DNA of 64,000 nucleotides, from contig CALHAH010000014.1 of the NCBI GenBank assembly GCA_937934115.1, positions 38,381 through 102,380 of the forward strand. Direction: 5' to 3'. Under the pieces are notes generated by a model. It ran no database searches. It was given only the letters and a program-made list of their open reading frames with translations, and was not told the DNA's origin. Made by a program: the position numbers and the translations under genes. This DNA comes from an uncultured Thermoanaerobaculum sp. Lineage in GTDB: Bacteria; Acidobacteriota; Thermoanaerobaculia; Thermoanaerobaculales; Thermoanaerobaculaceae. Position 1 is the first letter of the stretch. Each line of letters opens with the position of its first letter. This document shows positions 42,138 through 50,654 of the stretch, in pieces.

Positions 42138-43751
42138 GTGGCGGCAGGAAGAGGCACGCGCGCGGGGATTTTTCGCTGGTGGGCAAAGCTTTTGGATGAC
42201 ACCAACCAGGGGAAATTCCTGCGCTGGGAGAAAAGCGGCTGGCTCCTGCTCGCAGTGCTCACGGTGGGTTTGCGGTTTTTCCACCTGGACGCCAAGCCGC
42301 CCCATCACGATGAGGCCATCCATGGGCACTTTGCCTGGGAGCTCCTGCACCGCCAAAGCTACCGTTACGACCCCACCTACCATGGACCGGTGCAATACTT
42401 CATCCTTGCAGGTTTATTTGCAGTTTTTGGGGAAAACGACTTTGTGCTGCGCAGTTACTCTGCCGCGTGCGGCGCCGTCCTGTCTTTTGCCCCGTTGCTC
42501 CTGCGCCCGGTGGTGGGCCGCGGTGCGGCCCTGGCCATGGGGTGGCTTTTGGCCCTTTCCCCCAGCTTCTTGTACTTTTCTCGCTTTGCCCGCAACGATG
42601 TTCCTGTAAGCCTGTTTACGGCTTTGACCTTGGGTCTTGTGTGGCTTCAAAGGAAAAGCCAGCGGCGACTTTGGCCTTGGGCCGGGTTTTTCTTGGCTTT
42701 GCATGCGGCCTCCAAGGAAACCATTTACGTGACGGGGGTGCTGTGGCTGGCGGCGGGCTTAGGCTTGGTGTTTTGGTTTGGCCCCGCGAAGGTCTTGGCT
42801 TGGTGGCGCGGCTTTTGGCCACGCCATCGCCGGCAGCTCCTGGTGGCCGTGGGTGTTTTTGCCTTGGTTTGCATCCTGTTTTACACGGTCTTCTTCTCAT
42901 GGCCGCAAGATGTGCTTTTCCCATTGAAGGCTTTACGCTACTGGTACGAGCAACATAAAATGCAGCGGGTGGGTGGGCCGTGGACGTACCATTTCCCCCG
43001 CCTACTACTCTACGAGTTCTTCACCCTGGGCTTGGCATTGGCAGCTGTGGTGCGGCGCCGCAACCGACTCGCGGGCCCCGAACGCTTCGCGATCCTTTGG
43101 GGTGCGGGTGCCATCGCCATGTACGCTTACTTGGGGGAAAAGGTGCCGTGGCTTTTGGTGCACCAGGTCCTCCCATGGGTACCGCTGGCCGGTGTGGAGT
43201 TAGCCTATATCTTGGCGGGCTCTCGCAGGTGGTTGGCTAAAAGCTTGGTGGCCTTGGGACTGGTGGCCACCGCGTGGTCGGCGGTGGCCGTGACCTTTAT
43301 CTATCCCACCATTGAGCCGCAGGACCCGCACGCCGAGCTTTTGGTTTTCGTACAAACGACCAAAAGCGAACAGGCTTTGGCGCGGGAAGGCGTAAAGCTT
43401 CATCGGCACGCCCCGGAAAAAGTTTTTGCGGCGGTAGAAGGGGAGGCCGCCTGGCCCCTTTCTTGGCAGTGGAAGGGTCTTCCCGTGCTGTGGTCTTTGC
43501 CGGCGGCAGAAGGGGCCCCGCCTTTGGTGGTGGCGGATCCCGGTAAGCTGGAGTTCCACAAACGCGTTTGGGGTGACACTTACGTGTGCGAGGTCATCCC
43601 CCTGCGCGCTTGGTGGGTGGAGAGGTGGCGGGGGGTGAAAGGTGCGGACGTGGGGCGCTGGTTTTTGACACGCCGGGCGTGGTCAGAGCGAGGTTCTACG
43701 GATGTGGAGGTTTGCCGGCTGCGGGAAAGGAGTACAAGCGGTGGCACCTGA
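42138..43751 (+). CDS. Agl23-like (TIGR03663) membrane glycosyltransferase, GT39-like
   Basis: 537 residues from the GTG at 42138; TTG at 42135 is equally possible. It is a multi-pass GT-C protein. The first lumenal loop has the acidic motif KPPHHDEAIHGHFAWELLHR and YDPTYHGPVQYF typical of the family called flippase activity-associated Agl23. At least eight hydrophobic segments follow. It uses lipid-linked sugars to glycosylate protein or lipid outside the membrane. TATACT (42124-42129) lies 8 nt before the start. It overlaps the next gene by 11 bp, a GT2 that may make its lipid-sugar donor. Confidence 0.82.
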   Translation: MAAGRGTRAGIFRWWAKLLDDTNQGKFLRWEKSGWLLLAVLTVGLRFFHLDAKPPHHDEAIHGHFAWELLHRQSYRYDPTYHGPVQYFILAGLFAVFGENDFVLRSYSAACGAVLSFAPLLLRPVVGRGAALAMGWLLALSPSFLYFSRFARNDVPVSLFTALTLGLVWLQRKSQRRLWPWAGFFLALHAASKETIYVTGVLWLAAGLGLVFWFGPAKVLAWWRGFWPRHRRQLLVAVGVFALVCILFYTVFFSWPQDVLFPLKALRYWYEQHKMQRVGGPWTYHFPRLLLYEFFTLGLALAAVVRRRNRLAGPERFAILWGAGAIAMYAYLGEKVPWLLVHQVLPWVPLAGVELAYILAGSRRWLAKSLVALGLVATAWSAVAVTFIYPTIEPQDPHAELLVFVQTTKSEQALAREGVKLHRHAPEKVFAAVEGEAAWPLSWQWKGLPVLWSLPAAEGAPPLVVADPGKLEFHKRVWGDTYVCEVIPLRAWWVERWRGVKGADVGRWFLTRRAWSERGSTDVEVCRLRERSTSGGT

Positions 43752-44724
43752 GCTTTCTGTTGTGATTCCGGTTTTTAACGAAGAGGAAAACCTCCCCGAA
43801 CTTTATGGGCGCTTGACGAAGGTGCTGTCGGGCACTGTCTCTTCCTGGGAAATCCTGTTTGTGGACGATGGTTCCCGGGATGGGAGTTGGGAGATTATCA
43901 GGGGATTGGCGGAAGCCGACGCTCGGGTGAGGGGGCTCCGTTTTTCCCGCAATTTTGGCCACCAAATGGCGTTTGCTTGCGGTCTCGATCACGCCCAGGG
44001 CGAGGCAGTGGTGATCATGGATGCCGACCTTCAAGACCCGCCGGAGCTTATTCCGCAGCTTCTGGCCAAACATCGGGAGGGGTTTGAGGTGGTGTACGCG
44101 GTGCGGGCTGCGCGCCACGGGGAAACGTTTTGCAAAAAGCTCACAGCCAAGCTTTTTTACCGGCTTTTCGCGCGCATTACTTCGGTAGAAATCCCTTTGG
44201 ATACCGGGGATTTTCGCCTTATGGGTAAGCGCGCCGTGGAAGCTTTCCGGCGCCTCCCGGAGCGCCACCGCTTTACCCGCGGTTTGGTGGCTTGGCTGGG
44301 GTTTGCGCAAAGCGGTGTTCTTTACGAGCGCGCACCTCGCCACGCCGGCACCACCAAGTACCCGTGGCGCAAGATGCTGCGCTTTGCCGTGGATGCCATC
44401 ACGTCCTTTTCCCATGTGCCTTTGCAGCTGGCCACCTGGCTGGGCTTTATGGTCTCCGGTTTTGCCTTCCTGTACATCCTGGTGGTCATTGCCCTCAAGT
44501 TTGCAGGAATTTCCTGGCCGGGCTACACCTCGCTCATGGCGGCAATTTTGTTTTTGGGTGGTGTGCAGTTGGTGATGGTGGGACTGCTGGGGGAGTACGT
44601 GGGGCGCATTTACGATGAAGTAAAACGCCGGCCCCTTTACCTTGTGGCAGAGGAAGTAGGTCCTGGGTGTAAAGAGCGGGCACGAGAACTGCCAGGGTAC
44701 GTGGCGCCTAGCCCTGGGCTTTGA
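43741..44724 (+). CDS. GT2 glycosyltransferase, dolichol-phosphate mannose synthase/ArnC-like
   Basis: 327 residues from the GTG at 43741 with AAGGAG upstream. The GT-A domain has LSVVIPVFNEEENLPEL, FVDDGSRDGS and the DAD metal site in VIMDADLQDPP. Two C-terminal membrane helices (LATWLGFMVSGFAFLYILVV; MAAILFLGGVQLVMVGLLGE) are of the GtrB/ArnC type. It would move a sugar from a nucleotide onto polyprenyl phosphate for the upstream Agl23-like enzyme. Confidence 0.88.
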   Translation: MAPELSVVIPVFNEEENLPELYGRLTKVLSGTVSSWEILFVDDGSRDGSWEIIRGLAEADARVRGLRFSRNFGHQMAFACGLDHAQGEAVVIMDADLQDPPELIPQLLAKHREGFEVVYAVRAARHGETFCKKLTAKLFYRLFARITSVEIPLDTGDFRLMGKRAVEAFRRLPERHRFTRGLVAWLGFAQSGVLYERAPRHAGTTKYPWRKMLRFAVDAITSFSHVPLQLATWLGFMVSGFAFLYILVVIALKFAGISWPGYTSLMAAILFLGGVQLVMVGLLGEYVGRIYDEVKRRPLYLVAEEVGPGCKERARELPGYVAPSPGL

Positions 44725-44732
44725 GGTTTCCC

Positions 44733-45182
44733 TTAAGACTCGATATCGGCAATGGCGGCGGCGGGATCGGCGGATCCCTGCACGACCCGTTGCAGGCCGG
44801 GGAAGTAGCGATCCATGATGCCCACGCTGATGTACAGCATGTTGCGGTACTGCTCGTAGGAAAGGTCACTACCCTCAGTGCTGGCAGAACACCGAAATCG
44901 CACCTCGCCGTCGGAGAGGTCCATTTCAAAGTTGCCCAGGAGCAAACCGTAGTTGGCGCGGGTGAGGAACTCCATGATGTCCCGGCGTCGGGGCTCGGGT
45001 ATCTTGCCTTCCAAAAACACCAAAAAGCGCACGATGGACCGCTCCTCATCGGCTAAGGCTACCAGCCGGTAGGTGCTGTTTTCCCCGGCCACCCCCATTT
45101 CGATAGCTTGGTAATGGGGGATGGTGCGGAACTCCCAGTTGTCCCGCTCAAAGAACGCCACGAGTTTTTCGTAAAGCCCCAT
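44733..45182 (-). CDS. YbjN-domain protein
   Basis: 149 residues from the ATG at 45182 (GGAG upstream). The fold resembles type III secretion chaperone-like YbjN proteins (NWEFRTIPHYQAIEMGVAGE ... EPRRRDIMEFLTRANYGLLL ... MLYISVGIMDRYFPGLQRVV). The function of the family is unclear. A decayed IS starts 53 bp upstream of the start codon, just beyond a TTGACA hexamer (45224-45229) that may be the -35 box. Confidence 0.72.
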   Translation of the reverse strand: MGLYEKLVAFFERDNWEFRTIPHYQAIEMGVAGENSTYRLVALADEERSIVRFLVFLEGKIPEPRRRDIMEFLTRANYGLLLGNFEMDLSDGEVRFRCSASTEGSDLSYEQYRNMLYISVGIMDRYFPGLQRVVQGSADPAAAIADIES

Positions 45183-45341
45183 GCCCTGCTCCACGTTCTT
45201 ACTCTCGCCCACACCGCAGCTGGTGTCAAGAGAACGCGTTGCCTCATCAAAAATCTGCCCGAAAAGGGGTGGTTGCCTCACATAAGAATCTGCCCGAAAG
45301 GGGGAGAAGGACGAGACTGCTTCTCGAGGGGGGAAGCGGAA

Positions 45342-45497
45342 ATGGAGCTGACCATGGTTGAAAGGAGAGTGTTGGTGAAGGCGTTTGCCGGGCGGTATCA
45401 GCAAGCCACAAAGAAGGAGCGGGGTGTGATTTTGAACGAGTTTGTGCTCGCCAGTAGTTACAAACGTCGGAGCGCGCATCCGGCTTCGCCGGTGTAA
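45342..45497 (+). pseudogene. Transposase remnant, N-terminal part
   Basis: The first ~42 residues match the intact transposase (MAERRVLVKAF region, one A to V change). The frame then runs into unrelated sequence and stops. It lacks the catalytic core. Confidence 0.85.
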
Positions 45498-45600
45498 GGG
45501 TACGCGAGGCCCGGCTTTGCCAGGCCGAACGTTGCGCGGTCGGGGGGCGGAGCGCGCAGGTGGGTGGGGGCGTGCGGCCGTGCCCCCCGCGCCAGGTCCT

Positions 45601-45912
45601 CGCAAGCACTACGACGCGCCACAAACACCGCTTGCGAGACTGTTGGCTTGCCCGCAGATAGACGAAGACACGAAGCGCACCCTTCGCCACAAGGCCTTCT
45701 TTCTCAACCCTGCACCCTTGGCGCGCAGGATTGCCCGCCTTCGCCGCGAACGCACCGCGCTGGCCACACCCCTCCCATCCCAGCCTGCCCCCAAACAGGC
45801 TCAAGGACGGTGCCGGGCTGCGGCCCGCGGGCCACATATCCCCCAAGCCAGCCTTGCTGCAGCGCGTTGCGTCACCACAAAACGGCGCGGGTCTTGCAAA
45901 AAACACGAATAG
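45601..45912 (+). pseudogene. Transposase remnant, C-terminal part
   Basis: RKHYDAPQTPLARLLACPQI onward matches the C-terminus of the intact transposase, in a different frame from the N-terminal remnant. The tail diverges after about 70 residues. Confidence 0.85.
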
Positions 45913-45920
45913 CCGCCGCG

Positions 45921-46046
45921 GAGCGGCGGCCCCACATTTCTCCGCGGCGGCCCCACATTTCTCCGCGGCGGCCCCACATTTTTCTGCGACGGTCCCACAT
46001 TCTTGCGCGGCGGCCCGACGTTTTTTCCGCGGCGGGCCCACAAAGA
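45921..46046. repeat. Six tandem 21-bp repeats inside the decayed IS
   Basis: Unit GCGGCGGCCCCACATTTCT-like, six copies in exact 21-bp register (45921, 45942, 45963, 45984, 46005, 46026) with growing divergence to the right. No such array is in the intact copy. Read on the minus strand it encodes a GPPRRNV heptapeptide repeat, probably by chance. Confidence 0.85.
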
Positions 46047-46293
46047 AAGTGAAGGCTTTGAGGATACGCCAAGCAGGCCACACCTTTGCCAAAACCAACT
46101 TGCGGCAGCCCTTGGGTAAAGCGTCCGCCTGAGCTCAAAGCGTGGAAAGGCCGTAGGCGGCGCAGGGGAGCGTTTCGGGATTTTGGGCAGATGTTTTATG
46201 AGGTTACCAACCTCATTGCGGGCAGATTTCGTGCGGCAGCCGGGTCAGGTGTCCCGTTGGAGGGGCGAAAAAAACGAAAGAGACGGGGCTGAG

Positions 46294-47112
46294 CTACGGG
46301 GTGGGTTGGCGTTGCACCACCTGGGTGCCGGCCAGGACATCGTGGAGGGCGCGGCGATCCGGGCGGATAAAAACCAAGAGAAAACCCAAGCCCAGGGTGA
46401 AGACCGTAGCCAAACAACCAAGAGCCCGAAGCCAAGCGCGCGCGTAGCCCACCGGCTGGCGAAAAAGGTCGTCCACCAGGCGGAGGCGCAACAGTCGCAT
46501 TCCTGGGGTGCCTCCCCGGCGCGCCCAGCCGTGAATCCAGTAATACCAGGCGTAGAAAACCCAAAGGGCCCCGCAGCCGCCGGCCACAAAGGATTTGGTG
46601 GCCAAGCTTGGGGGAAGGGTTTCCGGACGCAGGAGGAAGCTTTCCGCCGCCCACATGGTGATCATGGGGAGAAAGGGGACGAGAGAGCCCAAAGCAAAAA
46701 GGGCGAGGTCCAACCCCAGGGCAGCCAGGCGTACGAAGGGGGGAGCGGGGGGCAAGGTTTGCAAGCCCACGGTGTAATCCCAGGTGGCCTCAGGGGCGCG
46801 CGTGAAGCGCGCTCCGGAGCCGGCAGCTACCCCCGTGGGTCCTTCTACCGTGGCCTTGACGGCTCCAAATCGTACCTGGTCCCCGGCTTTCACGCGTTGG
46901 CGCTCCACCACGCGCTGGCCGTTCAAGAAGGTGCCGTTGGATGAGCCCAGGTCCTCAAGGACCCAGCCTTCTTCTTCCCATACAAAAGCGGCGTGGAGGC
47001 GGGATACGGTGTCTTCCCGCAAACGAACGTCGCAGGAGCGGCTGCGCCCGACGATCAGCCGAGGGGGCTGCAGTGCGAACGCCGCTTCGCCTACCCGTAA
47101 CTTCCACCCCAT
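46294..47112 (-). CDS. FHA-RDD membrane protein
   Basis: 272 residues from the ATG at 47112. The N-terminal FHA domain (~15-95) has LIVGRSRSCDVRL, VSRLHAAF and DLGSSNGTFLNG, the phosphothreonine-binding residues. The C-terminal RDD domain has four likely membrane helices with RRGGTPGMRLLRLRLVDD and RPDRRALHDVLAGTQVV. It would tether phosphoprotein signalling to the membrane. It starts 4 bp after the stop of the large helical protein upstream and is surely in the same operon. A Ser/Thr kinase is encoded at 57557-59128. Confidence 0.85.
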   Translation of the reverse strand: MGWKLRVGEAAFALQPPRLIVGRSRSCDVRLREDTVSRLHAAFVWEEEGWVLEDLGSSNGTFLNGQRVVERQRVKAGDQVRFGAVKATVEGPTGVAAGSGARFTRAPEATWDYTVGLQTLPPAPPFVRLAALGLDLALFALGSLVPFLPMITMWAAESFLLRPETLPPSLATKSFVAGGCGALWVFYAWYYWIHGWARRGGTPGMRLLRLRLVDDLFRQPVGYARAWLRALGCLATVFTLGLGFLLVFIRPDRRALHDVLAGTQVVQRQPTP

Positions 47113-47116
47113 GGAG

Positions 47117-48697
47117 TTAGAAGGGGGAGACGCCGCCGCGATCATTGTGGATGAGCCAAAGGCCGGAGTACGCCCGTAGGAGGCGGAAACGGGAACGGTA
47201 TAGGCGCTCCAGGTGCTCGGTTTCCCCGCGGTAAAGGGCGTCTTCAATGAGCCACGCGAATCGCCGGTCCATTTCTGAAGCCCGTTGCAATGTTTGGGTG
47301 GCCTGCTCCAGAAGCTCAGCCAGACGTTCTGAGCTGCGTTTGGAGAGCCGGTCTATTTCCCGGGCCTCTTCGTCGGCTTTGATGCGTAGGGCGGCGGCCA
47401 GAGCAAAGAGTTTTTTGCGTTCGCTGGCAATGTCTCCATCCCTCACCCGGCCGCTGGCCAAGGCCAAGCAAGCCTCCACTTCCCAAGGTTCCAAACGCAA
47501 GGCCACCACTTCCCGGGCTTGGGCCAGCTCCCCGGGGGCGCGGTCCTTGCCTGCCAGCTCCAGGGCAAAGAGGATCTTGCTCAAGAACTCGTGGAGCAAG
47601 GGGTCAGCCGCGGGTGGACCGGAGGCGGCAACGGCGGTGAGGTGTGGCGGTGGGGTGGGTTCTTCCAACGCCTCCGCCTCGACTGCTGGCGGAAAGGTGG
47701 CAGCATCAGCAACCGGATGCTGGCTGTCGAACTGCTCGATGATGCTGTTGAGGCTTTGGCGAAGGGCTTGGATGTCCTCGGTTCGCAGGTTATCTTCCTC
47801 TCGTGCTTTCTCGAAGCGCTGGCGAGTTTGGCCAAAGATTTCGATGGCTTCCCGCAGCTCCGGTGTTGCCATCTCCGGGTTGCGCTCCAGTTGCCGTGCC
47901 AGCTCCATGACACGGTTGGTGTCTTCCAGAATGAGGACTTCCTCCTCCTCCCACAAGAGGCGAAAGCGGTTTTTAATGGCTACGGTGCTTTCCATGAGCG
48001 CCGGCAAGAGCCGTGGGTGGAGCAATGAGGCACCCAGCCGCCGTTTGAGGTTGCGGAAGCGATCGAGGCTGCCGCTGGTCATGAGCTCGGTAAAGGTTCT
48101 CTTCGCCAAGATTTCCGAACGGAGCTCCAGCACGGCTTCCAGCAGGATCTCCACCTCGCGGTCGGGGATCTCGGGGATTTGTCGCCCAAAGAGAAGCGGC
48201 TTCACAAGCCTTTCCAGCTCGTGCCGTTCTCGCGACAAGAACCCCCCCTCGGCCCGAGGGATTTCCGCAAGCCTGGTGAACAACACATCCAGTTTGTCCA
48301 GGACGTCCTCGTCCAGGTTGGGGGCGTCCATGTAAAACTTGATGACTGCCAAGAGCACTTTCTCGTCGCGGGTGCTCAAGCGGTCAAAAAAGCGGCGTAA
48401 AAGCGAAGGGGAAACGGCTCGGTCAGCTTCCCGCAGCTTAGTGTCGGTGAGGTGGGCGTGCAGCTCCACTTTTTCGATAAGCCGAAGCACCGCGGTGGTG
48501 TCTGGGTTGCTCAGGTTGTCCGCCACTTCCTTTAAGCGGTCGAAGGTGTCGCGAAACTCGAGTAAAGGCGGCGATAGGTCGTGCTTGAGGTGTTTGTGCA
48601 GGCCTTGCAAAAGCTGATAAAAAGTCCATTGCGCGCGGCAACGATCCGCAAGCTTGATGTATCGCTGGTTCAGCTCGGCAACGCTCGCCACGCTCAC
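47117..48697 (-). CDS. Large all-helical protein of unknown function
   Basis: 526 residues from a GTG at 48697, preceded by AAGGTAGG and a TATAAT box (48719-48724). No signal peptide or membrane segment. Residues 1-340 are charged helices (VLRLIEKVELHAHLTDTKLR, WEEEEVLILEDTNRVMELAR), then a Pro/Ala linker, then another helical block with a coiled coil (IDRLSKRSSERLAELLEQAT). I recognise no domain. Co-transcription with FHA-RDD suggests a cytoplasmic partner of that protein. Confidence 0.65.
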   Translation of the reverse strand: MSVASVAELNQRYIKLADRCRAQWTFYQLLQGLHKHLKHDLSPPLLEFRDTFDRLKEVADNLSNPDTTAVLRLIEKVELHAHLTDTKLREADRAVSPSLLRRFFDRLSTRDEKVLLAVIKFYMDAPNLDEDVLDKLDVLFTRLAEIPRAEGGFLSRERHELERLVKPLLFGRQIPEIPDREVEILLEAVLELRSEILAKRTFTELMTSGSLDRFRNLKRRLGASLLHPRLLPALMESTVAIKNRFRLLWEEEEVLILEDTNRVMELARQLERNPEMATPELREAIEIFGQTRQRFEKAREEDNLRTEDIQALRQSLNSIIEQFDSQHPVADAATFPPAVEAEALEEPTPPPHLTAVAASGPPAADPLLHEFLSKILFALELAGKDRAPGELAQAREVVALRLEPWEVEACLALASGRVRDGDIASERKKLFALAAALRIKADEEAREIDRLSKRSSERLAELLEQATQTLQRASEMDRRFAWLIEDALYRGETEHLERLYRSRFRLLRAYSGLWLIHNDRGGVSPF

Positions 48698-48718
48698 AGT
48701 AGCCTACCTTACGGGAAG

Positions 48719-48724
48719 ATTATA
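48719..48724 (-). promoter_or_regulatory. -10 box TATAAT of the helical-protein/FHA operon
   Basis: Perfect minus-strand TATAAT, 21 nt before the GTG start. The nearest -35 candidate, TTGCAC, is only 15 bp away, so the -35 is uncertain. Confidence 0.5.
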
Positions 48725-48851
48725 GGGTTTCGCCGACCAGTGCAAGATGCCTAGAGGGGAAGCGGCGAGGGCTGCGGCAGCTGCCATTGTGGCCAAGACG
48801 CCAAAAACGGCAGAAAATCCGGCATAATGCGCCCTTGGTGGGACGGAAGCT

Positions 48852-49376
48852 ATGCTGAAACGGCGCGTGGTGGCAAAAGCGGAGTTGGACAACATTATTG
48901 AGCGTTTGGCTGAGGAGCTCAACCGCGATTTAGTTGCCAAGGACCCGGTGTTTGTGGGCATCCTCAAGGGGGCGGTTTACTTTTTCACTGCCCTTACGCA
49001 GCGGCTTACTCACTCAGTGGTGGTGGATTTCATCCAGGTGTCTTCCTACGGGTCGTCCACCAACTCCTCAGGGACGGTAACGCTGGTGAAAGACCTCACC
49101 GTGGACATTGCGGGTAAGGACGTGTACGTGGTTGAGGATATCGTGGACACCGGCATTACCCTGGTGGACGTGCTGGCCCTCATTGCGGCACGGCACCCGC
49201 GTTCCATGAAGGTGGTGGCTCTCCTCTCCAAGCCCTCCCGCCGCCAGCGAGAAGTGCCGGTAGACTTTGTGGGTTTGGAAATTCCCGACGTGTTTGTGGT
49301 GGGTTTTGGCCTTGACTTTGCTGAGCAGTACCGTAACCTTCCGGAGATTTGGGAATTTTCGGAAGAAGGAGGCTAG
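48852..49376 (+). CDS. hpt: Hypoxanthine phosphoribosyltransferase
   Basis: 174 residues, normal length. Salvages hypoxanthine/guanine with PRPP to IMP/GMP. The PRPP loop is VYVVEDIVDTGITL; the N-terminal FVGILKGAVYF and the flexible-loop SSYGSSTNSSG are typical. CATAAT (48823-48828) lies 23 nt before the ATG. It leads a run of eight closely spaced plus-strand genes. Confidence 0.95.
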   Translation: MLKRRVVAKAELDNIIERLAEELNRDLVAKDPVFVGILKGAVYFFTALTQRLTHSVVVDFIQVSSYGSSTNSSGTVTLVKDLTVDIAGKDVYVVEDIVDTGITLVDVLALIAARHPRSMKVVALLSKPSRRQREVPVDFVGLEIPDVFVVGFGLDFAEQYRNLPEIWEFSEEGG

Positions 49377-49384
49377 CTTTGGCT

Positions 49385-49762
49385 ATGATGCTCGCGCCCA
49401 TTGCAACCACCGACGCCCCTCAAGCCATAGGTCCCTACAGCCAAGCGGTACGCGCCGGCAACTTGCTGTTTGTTTCCGGGCAAATTCCGCTTCCGCCCGA
49501 TGGTGGCGCCATACCCGAAAGCTTTGCTGACCAGGCCCGCCAGGCTCTCGCTAACCTGGCGGCCATTGTACGAGCCGCTGGCGGTGATCTGAGCTCGGTA
49601 GCCAAGGTGAACGTGTACCTGGTGGACCTTGGCCAGTTCCAAGTTTTCAACGAGATTTACGCGGCCTTTTTTGGCGAGCACCGACCGGCGCGCGCGGTGG
49701 TTCAGGTGGCGGCACTGCCGCGCGGGGCGCAGGTGGAAGTGGAGGCGGTGGCGGTCCTATGA
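49385..49762 (+). CDS. ridA: RidA-family enamine/imine deaminase
   Basis: 125 residues. IGPYSQAVRAGNLLFVSGQI, VAKVNVYLVDLGQFQVFNEI and RPARAVVQVAALPRGAQVEV with the conserved Arg are family signatures. It detoxifies 2-aminoacrylate and other reactive enamines. Start alternatives are ATG 49385, ATG 49388, and TTG 49379, which sits 6 nt from AGGAGG. The stop overlaps the next start by 4 bp. Confidence 0.93.
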   Translation: MMLAPIATTDAPQAIGPYSQAVRAGNLLFVSGQIPLPPDGGAIPESFADQARQALANLAAIVRAAGGDLSSVAKVNVYLVDLGQFQVFNEIYAAFFGEHRPARAVVQVAALPRGAQVEVEAVAVL

Positions 49763-50643
49763 ACCGAGATTTGGCATCGCTTTCTGTCCTGATCCGTGGG
49801 GCGGGGGAGCTAGGCAGCGGGGTAGCGGCCCATTTGGCACGCCATGGGTTTGATCGTATCTTGTTGGTGGAGCTCCCCTTTCCCAAGGCGGTGCGGCGCA
49901 ACGTTTGCTTTTCCGAGGCGGTGTTTACGCATTCCAAAACCGTAGACGGGGTAACCGCCCGCCTGGTCATGGACCTCCGCGAGGTGCCGGCGGTGCATGC
50001 CCGCGGGGACTTGGCTATCACCACCTTTCCACTGGAAACCGTATTGCGCGCGTGGCCTCCGGACGTTTACGTGGAAGCTGCCATGCTCCGGCACAACTGG
50101 GGGCTCACGCCGGACCTGGCGCCGTTGGTCATTGCCCTTGGTCCTGGCTACCGGGCGGGCAGGGATTGCCATGTGGTGGTGGAGACCGTGCGGGGCCCCC
50201 ACCTGGGGAGAATTTTGCAAGATGGGGAGGAGCTGGCCCCCGAACCGCCGGCGGCCATCATGGGCTACAGCCAAGAGCGGGTGATCAGGGCCCAGTACCG
50301 GGGGATCTTCCACACTTCCAAGCAAATCGGCGACCGGGTGCAGCAGGGGGAAAAGATCGGTTTCATCTCGCTTTTGGTCTTGCGCGAAGACCTCTACCGC
50401 GGGGTGCCGGTGGATGATGACTTCCCCATCGTTGCACGCATTTCTGGCGTTATCCGCGGCCTTTTACGGGACAGCGTGCCGGTGGAAGTGGGCGACAAGA
50501 TCGGGGATATTGATCCCCGCGGTGTGACCGACGATCTGGAGCACATTTCGGACAAGGCCAGGCGGGTGGCCGAGGGGGTGTTGGAAGCCATTGTGCTTCA
50601 CCGCTCAGCCCCAGCGCTGGCGGGAAAACCAGGGCCGCGGTGA
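49759..50643 (+). CDS. yqeB: YqeB/EF2563-family selenium-dependent molybdenum hydroxylase accessory protein
   Basis: 294 residues. An N-terminal Rossmann-like start SVLIRGAGELGSGVAAHLAR is followed by ALGPGYRAGRDCHVVVETVR, GPHLGRILQDG and a biotinyl-lipoyl-like C-terminal region (QIGDRVQQGEKIGFISL). The family is linked to maturation of selenium-dependent molybdenum hydroxylases. No hydroxylase or sel gene is in the window, so the partner must be elsewhere or the role differs. Confidence 0.8.
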   Translation: MNRDLASLSVLIRGAGELGSGVAAHLARHGFDRILLVELPFPKAVRRNVCFSEAVFTHSKTVDGVTARLVMDLREVPAVHARGDLAITTFPLETVLRAWPPDVYVEAAMLRHNWGLTPDLAPLVIALGPGYRAGRDCHVVVETVRGPHLGRILQDGEELAPEPPAAIMGYSQERVIRAQYRGIFHTSKQIGDRVQQGEKIGFISLLVLREDLYRGVPVDDDFPIVARISGVIRGLLRDSVPVEVGDKIGDIDPRGVTDDLEHISDKARRVAEGVLEAIVLHRSAPALAGKPGPR

Positions 50644-50654
50644 AGGTGCGCAGC

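Larger units (their letters stand above)
45235..46240 (+). mobile_element. Decayed copy of the IS with internal deletion and repeats
   Basis: The first ~240 bp (45235-45475) are nearly identical to the left end of the intact IS, including both terminal repeats. About 885 bp of transposase sequence are missing. Homology resumes at 45601 and continues, more diverged, to a degenerate right end (GGGCAGAT at ~46187 and 46221). The gap is filled by ~125 bp of GC-rich hairpin sequence. It fills the 1.1-kb stretch between the YbjN and FHA genes, where no intact gene is seen. Confidence 0.8.

Noticed and set aside
45921..46046. Possible CRISPR array
   Set aside because: Units are contiguous 21-bp tandem copies without unique spacers, and no cas genes are present.
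45247..46098. 283-residue minus-strand frame over the decayed IS
   Set aside because: It reads through terminal repeats and the 21-bp array; it is produced by the repeats rather than by a gene.
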